Origin: Oscillospiraceae bacterium
GTDB taxonomy: Bacteria; Bacillota; Clostridia; Oscillospirales; Oscillospiraceae
Length of the DNA: 10,367 nucleotides
Reading direction: 5' to 3'
Assembly (NCBI GenBank): GCA_902765975.1
Contig: CACXBO010000104.1
Coordinates: 1-10,367, forward strand
The notes beneath the pieces are model-generated. The model was given only the letters and a program-made list of their open reading frames with translations. It did no database searches and was not told where the DNA came from. The position numbers were made by a program, and so were the translations under genes. How positions within the stretch are numbered: position 1 is the first letter of the stretch; every line of letters starts with the position of its first letter. This document shows, in pieces, positions 6,263 through 10,367 of the stretch.

Positions 6263-8314
6263 TCAGAACAGACCGCGGGTATAGCTCGCAGGCTCGTATT
6301 TCCCCTCGCCGAGATATCTTTCTGCGACGAGAGACACCTCCTCCGGATTTTCGGTCGTGAACGACAGACGCACGCCCCAGAGGCCGGAATTCATGTATTC
6401 GCGGCTTTTTCTCGCAAGAAAGATCTTTTTGGACGAGTAGAGAGTCTCGCGCCCAGCTGCGGAGCGGACGGAGGGCATCACCATGCCGTCTCTGTCCGGT
6501 ATCCCGGAATAGCCCTCGCTGCTGAGCCCCGACGAGAGCGGGAAGAGCGAGTGGGCGACGGGCAGACGGCCGTAGACGAAAAGCTCGCAGGGCAAATGCT
6601 TCTTCAAAGCCGAGACCTCGGCGGAGCTCAGCTCCGGAGAGAGGAGACAGCTTTTGAAATCAAGACGGCGGAGAATATCGGTATCGCCGGAGGACAGTAT
6701 CCCGAGCCCGACGCCGCCCCTGAGACGAAAACCCATATTCTTAAGAAACAGGGCGTGACCGAGGTTTTCGCACTGGGCGTCCTCTATCCCGAGCTGCCTT
6801 GCGCTCAGCAGCATCTGAGTGAGCCGGGGCTTCTCGTCGTCCGGGAAGAAAGGAGGCAGAGAGGCGACAACGGTTATGCCCTCGGCCTTGATAAAGGGCA
6901 GAACGGAGTCCTGAGCGGACTGTATCTCGGCTATAGGCACGTAAACGACGGGCGGCGCAAGCTCCAGAAGCCTTTTCGTGAGCTGGGCGGCCCTCAGAAC
7001 CGAGACCGTGAGCACGGGAGGCAGAGACGACGGCTCGCCCGGATCCGGGAGCGGCGCGGCTTCGCCTGCCTTGCGCTCCGGCAGCGCCTCGCGCTTTTCC
7101 ATAAGCTCCGCGAGAGCGGAGAAAACGAGATCGGATATGTCCTTGGGCTCGGCGTATACATTCTTCTGCAGCTTTGCCTTTACGGACTGAGTGAGGAAGG
7201 GAGTTCCTCCGGTTTTGTAGAGCTCGGTCTGCAGACTCGCTGCTGTAAGCTCGCGGTGGAAGGCAAGGTCGCACTTTCCGCCCTCGCGGACGGCCTCGTT
7301 TCCCATATCGTCGCAGGCGGTGAGCCTTATCGGCTTTCCGAGGGACAGCTCGGCGGTGAAGCTGACCGGCACGCGCTGGAATTCGCGGCGCATATATGTC
7401 TTTCTGAGCTCGGAAATGGTCTGGGAGCCGTCCTCCGCCGTCTTCGCAGAGCAGAGGAGGCAGTCTGCGGGGCCTTTTCCGGTAAAGAAGCCGGAGGTGT
7501 AGCCCGCAGTGGGAACGACCGCCTCGAGAGCGGTGAGCTCCTCAACCGCGTCCACCTTGACGCCTGAGAGCGCACGGCGGTAAAGACCCGTGAGGGCGGC
7601 CGTGTATTCCGGACGCCTCTCGCGCCCGTCGACGCTTACGGCGGCGAGACCCATTCCGGATATCTCGCCTATCATGGAAAGCAGGCAGAGGTCGGGCATA
7701 ACGAGTGGGAGAGAGCCCTTTATGCCGCTCTTGTAGTGGAAAAGGCTCTCCCTGTAATTTCCGCCGCGCCTCTCGCTCCCGGAGGAGCAGAGCGCCGGCA
7801 GAAGGAAGAGACCGGGGCAGGAAGGGCTGAGCCACCCGTGTACGGGAAGCTCAAGCTCGGTCGATGCGCTTTTTATTATCGAAGAGATCATATCGCGGCT
7901 GAGCTGAGGGGCGAGCACGGTGCGCTTAGCGCCCATCGCGGCGGCGATTTTTTCCGCGTCGGAGAGATGTACGCTCATAAGCGCACCCGCCTGTATCGGC
8001 GCATCTGGAACGGTGCGGCGGAGAGCGAGGATGAGAGCGGGGTCGGACGCCCTGATCGCGGCGGCTCCGTTGAGCCAGGCGGCGCGGGCGGCGGAGAGAA
8101 CGGAATCGAAAACAGAGTCCGACGCGGTTATATCCACCTCGGCGTAGAGCTTTACGCCTCGTACGCGGCAGAATACGGAGGCGCCGTAGAATTCCTCGCG
8201 GCTCAGACCGGGTCTTCCCGGAAGGGCGAGGGCGGCGCATACCGCGTCCGCTCCGTTCTGCACGGCGGCAGATACCGCTTCGGCTGTATTTACAAGGCTT
8301 ACGAGCTCCGTCAC
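6263..8314 (-). CDS. U32 family peptidase-like protein with DUF3656 region, cysteine-poor
   Basis: U32 proteins include RlhA, TrhP and UbiU, Fe-S proteins that act in RNA hydroxylation or ubiquinone synthesis, as well as reported collagenases. The 683 residues begin with a TIM-barrel-like U32 domain (AAVQNGADAV at 17-25, VRGVKLYAEVDI at 51-62, PVHG at 157-160, VDGRERRPEY at 228-237). A DUF3656-like stretch (about 310-400) follows, then a Pro-rich linker near 417-433 and a second half with VYGRLP at 580-585. The canonical cysteines of HGALC...SGQC...RGxCxxxCR read HGWLS...CPGLF...GGNYRESL, and the C-terminal HCP and CxxC sites are also gone. A few other Cys remain (166, 176, 285, 288). The start is GTG 8314 with AAAGGGG upstream, behind an extended -10 promoter. 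It leads the maf-mreCD-mrdA run. It may be a diverged non-cluster paralogue; activity is unknown. Confidence 0.82.
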   Translation of the reverse strand: MTELVSLVNTAEAVSAAVQNGADAVCAALALPGRPGLSREEFYGASVFCRVRGVKLYAEVDITASDSVFDSVLSAARAAWLNGAAAIRASDPALILALRRTVPDAPIQAGALMSVHLSDAEKIAAAMGAKRTVLAPQLSRDMISSIIKSASTELELPVHGWLSPSCPGLFLLPALCSSGSERRGGNYRESLFHYKSGIKGSLPLVMPDLCLLSMIGEISGMGLAAVSVDGRERRPEYTAALTGLYRRALSGVKVDAVEELTALEAVVPTAGYTSGFFTGKGPADCLLCSAKTAEDGSQTISELRKTYMRREFQRVPVSFTAELSLGKPIRLTACDDMGNEAVREGGKCDLAFHRELTAASLQTELYKTGGTPFLTQSVKAKLQKNVYAEPKDISDLVFSALAELMEKREALPERKAGEAAPLPDPGEPSSLPPVLTVSVLRAAQLTKRLLELAPPVVYVPIAEIQSAQDSVLPFIKAEGITVVASLPPFFPDDEKPRLTQMLLSARQLGIEDAQCENLGHALFLKNMGFRLRGGVGLGILSSGDTDILRRLDFKSCLLSPELSSAEVSALKKHLPCELFVYGRLPVAHSLFPLSSGLSSEGYSGIPDRDGMVMPSVRSAAGRETLYSSKKIFLARKSREYMNSGLWGVRLSFTTENPEEVSLVAERYLGEGKYEPASYTRGLF

Positions 8315-8353
8315 CGGCTGCCGCCCCTTTCCGAGAGATAGTTATACTCATAC

Positions 8354-8382
8354 AGTATAGCACAAAGAAACGGGAATTAAAA
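8354..8382 (-). promoter_or_regulatory. Extended -10 promoter upstream of the U32-family gene
   Basis: The minus strand reads TGCTATACT (8362-8354), an extended -10 with TG one base before TATACT. The -35 position, 17 bases further up, is TTTTAA and poor, which is tolerated when the -10 is extended. A transcript from about 8347 would have a leader of roughly 33 bases to GTG 8314. It probably drives the U32 gene and perhaps maf-mreC-mreD-mrdA. Confidence 0.55.
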
Positions 8383-8539
8383 GAGGCATTAATACTAATT
8401 ATCTTTTATATTTGTCATTAGGCATCCAAACTAAATTGTTGGTGGATGTGCACAAAAGTCTATCAAATTAGCCTGATTTTGCACTGCTTTATTTCTATGA
8501 AAATTATCTTCTGCGCAAACCATATTGAACGTACTTTCC
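8383..8539. other. AT-rich intergenic stretch
   Basis: No convincing gene is seen here. It holds an imperfect hairpin at 8423-8448 (CATCCA/TGGATG plus AAC/GTT), with no U-tract on the minus strand, so no clear terminator for the helicase gene. There is an 8-base palindrome TGTGCACA at 8447-8454 and several AT-rich weak promoter-like strings. A 30-codon minus-strand frame (8523-8431) is probably spurious. The region marks the change from low to higher GC. Confidence 0.5.
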
Positions 8540-10367
8540 TTAGTTTGGCTGTCCTACGAGGTTGCAAATCTTCTGAATTTCCATTTCCGGGTGCTTCCAC
8601 CAATTTGTACTCCAGATACGATGTATCCTCCAGCCACGCGACTCCAAATACTTCTGACGGTGATAGTCACGCTCCCTCGCGGACTTGGAACTGTGGTAGA
8701 GTTTTCCATCGCATTCGATCCCAAGAATATAGTCGTTGCCTTTCTTTATGGCGAGGTCAATGCTATACCCGCCGATGCCGACCTGCGTATCAACATGGTA
8801 TCCGCGCTGCACCAGGGCATCAAAAACCTGCTCCTCAAAAATACTGTCAAAAGAAACCATCTCGCCGTGCTGCGCCTCGTCACCAAACGAAAGCAGTATC
8901 TGCTTTGCCGCTTCTTTGTCTCCTGCGCTGACGGAAAATGCATATTCAAGGTATTTTTTAAGGATGCGAGGGCCTTCATTTTTCGTGTCCTCAACTTGCA
9001 GCTCGGACGGATTGATTGACGTGACAATATGTACTTTCTTCTTCGCGCGGCTGATGGCGACGTTTAAGCGATTTTCGCCACCGCGCTGATTCAGCCATCC
9101 AAAGTTCCTTACTAAGCGTCCGTTCTCGTTTCTTGCATAACCGATGGAGAAAATGATAACATCGCGCTCGTCGCCTTGAACGCTTTCTATATTTTTGACA
9201 AACAGTCCAATGTCCTCACCGTCTTTGCGCCGCGCAAGCTCCGTGCGGATTTGGACGGCAAACTCCGTGTCTTTTGCACATTCTTCGTCGATCAAATCGT
9301 CAATTAAATCCCTCTGATTTATGTTAAATGTGATGATTCCGATTGTTTCGTTTGCTTTCCGCTCTTCAAAGAATGCCTTGAGCATTTCGACAATGTATTT
9401 TGCCTCGGCATAGTTTGAGCGATTAGTCCATATGGCGTCATCAAGCTTATGCACTTCAATGGGCGGTTTGTCAGAGGTTTCCATATTTGGTGATACGTAT
9501 AGCCTTCCTTGATAAAAGGCATAGTTTGAAAACGCGATCAACTCTTCATACTTGGAGCGATAATGGAAATTCAAAAGCACCTGCTGATACTTAAACCGTG
9601 CAAGATCAAGCAGGCTCTCCTCCTCCAATGCAGCGGCTGTTTCTTCGTCATCCGGCAATTCATCTTGATCGAGTTCGACGCGACCCGCACCTAAGCTTGA
9701 AGGTCTGAGCTGTTTGTTGTCTCCGGCAATTACGACCTTTTTTGCACGAAGGATAGACGGGATGCCTTTCTCAACATACATCTGCGACGCCTCATCAAAT
9801 ACGACAAGGTCAAAAATGCCTTTTTCAAGGGGTATGATCTCAGACACGACTTCCGGTGTCAACAGCCAAATCTTCACGCTCTTGAACAGTTCAAAGTCAA
9901 ATTTGCGGACAAATCTATTTACGCTCCATTTGTGCTTGCTATCCAATACACGCAAAATATCGCCATGACGCTTCGAGGCCGTGATGTTATAAACGCCATT
10001 TGCCAAAATCCTTTGCAGTTTTTCCTTTGTCAACTTCTGCTTTTTAGCAATAGCCTCGCTCAACTCGCGGATGATCCCGTCAAAATTATCTATGCTATGG
10101 AACAGTTCTCGATTATCAGATTCAAATTTAGTAATGTGCTTGTACAAAAGCAGATTCATCAGGTCGTCATTTGCCGCCAACACACTATTTGAGCAAAATG
10201 GCTTAATCTTTAAAACAGATTGGAAGTACAGCAGTTCCTCGTTTGATAACCTCACATAAAGCGGGCGAAGCTCTTGGTACTTTGTATACTGCTTCGCACC
10301 GGCGATAACCTCATCAATTCCAGTCAGCATAAGGCGCTGCAGTTCCTTAGTGTTTTCGTTGAAGAAA
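8540..10367 (-). CDS. Superfamily 1 helicase with C-terminal Vsr/MTES_1575-type nuclease domain, 5' end cut by window edge
   Basis: The frame stays open to the right edge, so the N-terminus, with the Walker A motif and probably a DUF4011-like domain, is outside. Numbering from the Met at 10330, SF1 motifs run in order: VVFDEASQM (176-184, motif II), AGDNKQLRP (202-210, III), NFHYRSKYEEL (254-264, IV), ESVQGDERDV (382-391, V) and NVAISRAKKK (423-432, VI). A PD-(D/E)XK-like nuclease follows: FEEQVFDALVQRGY (498-511), GYSIDLAI (521-528) and GIECDGKLYH (537-546), ending in the characteristic RIWSTNWW (571-578). All these motifs look intact. The family consists of large one-polypeptide helicase-nucleases often found in defence islands, with HheA-type systems a possible relative. 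Base composition is visibly more AT-rich than the genes to the left, consistent with transfer. Role in phage defence is inference. Confidence 0.9.
   Translation of the reverse strand, partial: FFNENTKELQRLMLTGIDEVIAGAKQYTKYQELRPLYVRLSNEELLYFQSVLKIKPFCSNSVLAANDDLMNLLLYKHITKFESDNRELFHSIDNFDGIIRELSEAIAKKQKLTKEKLQRILANGVYNITASKRHGDILRVLDSKHKWSVNRFVRKFDFELFKSVKIWLLTPEVVSEIIPLEKGIFDLVVFDEASQMYVEKGIPSILRAKKVVIAGDNKQLRPSSLGAGRVELDQDELPDDEETAAALEEESLLDLARFKYQQVLLNFHYRSKYEELIAFSNYAFYQGRLYVSPNMETSDKPPIEVHKLDDAIWTNRSNYAEAKYIVEMLKAFFEERKANETIGIITFNINQRDLIDDLIDEECAKDTEFAVQIRTELARRKDGEDIGLFVKNIESVQGDERDVIIFSIGYARNENGRLVRNFGWLNQRGGENRLNVAISRAKKKVHIVTSINPSELQVEDTKNEGPRILKKYLEYAFSVSAGDKEAAKQILLSFGDEAQHGEMVSFDSIFEEQVFDALVQRGYHVDTQVGIGGYSIDLAIKKGNDYILGIECDGKLYHSSKSARERDYHRQKYLESRGWRIHRIWSTNWWKHPEMEIQKICNLVGQPN

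Noticed and set aside
6551..7567. Plus-strand open frame of 338 codons
   Set aside because: It lies entirely antisense to the U32-family gene, has no recognisable motifs and no ribosome binding site. Long antisense frames are expected in GC-rich coding sequence.
8431..8523. 30-codon minus-strand frame 16 bases after the helicase stop
   Set aside because: The SD-like AAGGAAAG is 10 bases from ATG, so expression is conceivable, but the peptide has no recognisable feature and the region is AT-rich, so chance is likely.
8446..9019. Two overlapping plus-strand frames of about 160 codons
   Set aside because: Mostly antisense to the nuclease domain of the helicase gene, with no motif or start signal.

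Overview
The window reads as part of a moderately GC-rich Bacillota chromosome, most likely a Clostridia (Oscillospirales-like) gut-type bacterium. This is inferred from protein sequence character, strong GGAGG-type ribosome binding sites with TTG and GTG starts, and the mre/mrdA/min/mgsA gene order, which is typical of Clostridia. All eight genes lie on the minus strand, so transcription runs from right to left. No tRNA, rRNA, CRISPR array or insertion sequence is visible.

Layout in transcription order. (1) 10367-8540: the 3' part of a large superfamily 1 helicase with a C-terminal PD-(D/E)XK nuclease domain of the Vsr/MTES_1575 type. It is visibly more AT-rich than its neighbours and looks like an accessory, possibly defence-related, gene. 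(2) 8539-8315: an AT-rich intergenic stretch with an extended -10 promoter. (3) 8314-2199: a run of closely spaced genes: a long U32-family protein, maf, mreC, mreD and the class B penicillin-binding protein mrdA (PBP2). maf and mreC touch or overlap, and mreC and mreD are 7 bases apart. (4) 2198-2095: a gap holding a near-consensus sigma-A promoter (TTGAAA, 17 bases, TATACT). (5) 2094-924: minD and an mgsA-like gene. (6) 848-1: hisS (histidyl-tRNA synthetase), which runs off the left edge.

MreC, MreD and PBP2 belong to the side-wall elongation machinery, and Maf is a nucleotide pyrophosphatase often found beside mre genes. The normal partners mreB, rodA, minC and minE are missing from their usual places.

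The most interesting signal is that three proteins in this conserved neighbourhood look altered. The MgsA-like protein has lost the catalytic aspartate (GGD has become GGA) and the His/Asp loop. MinD ends before its membrane-targeting helix and has no MinC or MinE beside it. The U32 protein lacks essentially all the cysteines expected to bind its Fe-S cluster. Together they suggest a remodelled, partly pseudoenzymatic locus next to the wall-elongation genes. This is inference from motif reading and needs alignment and neighbourhood searches to confirm.
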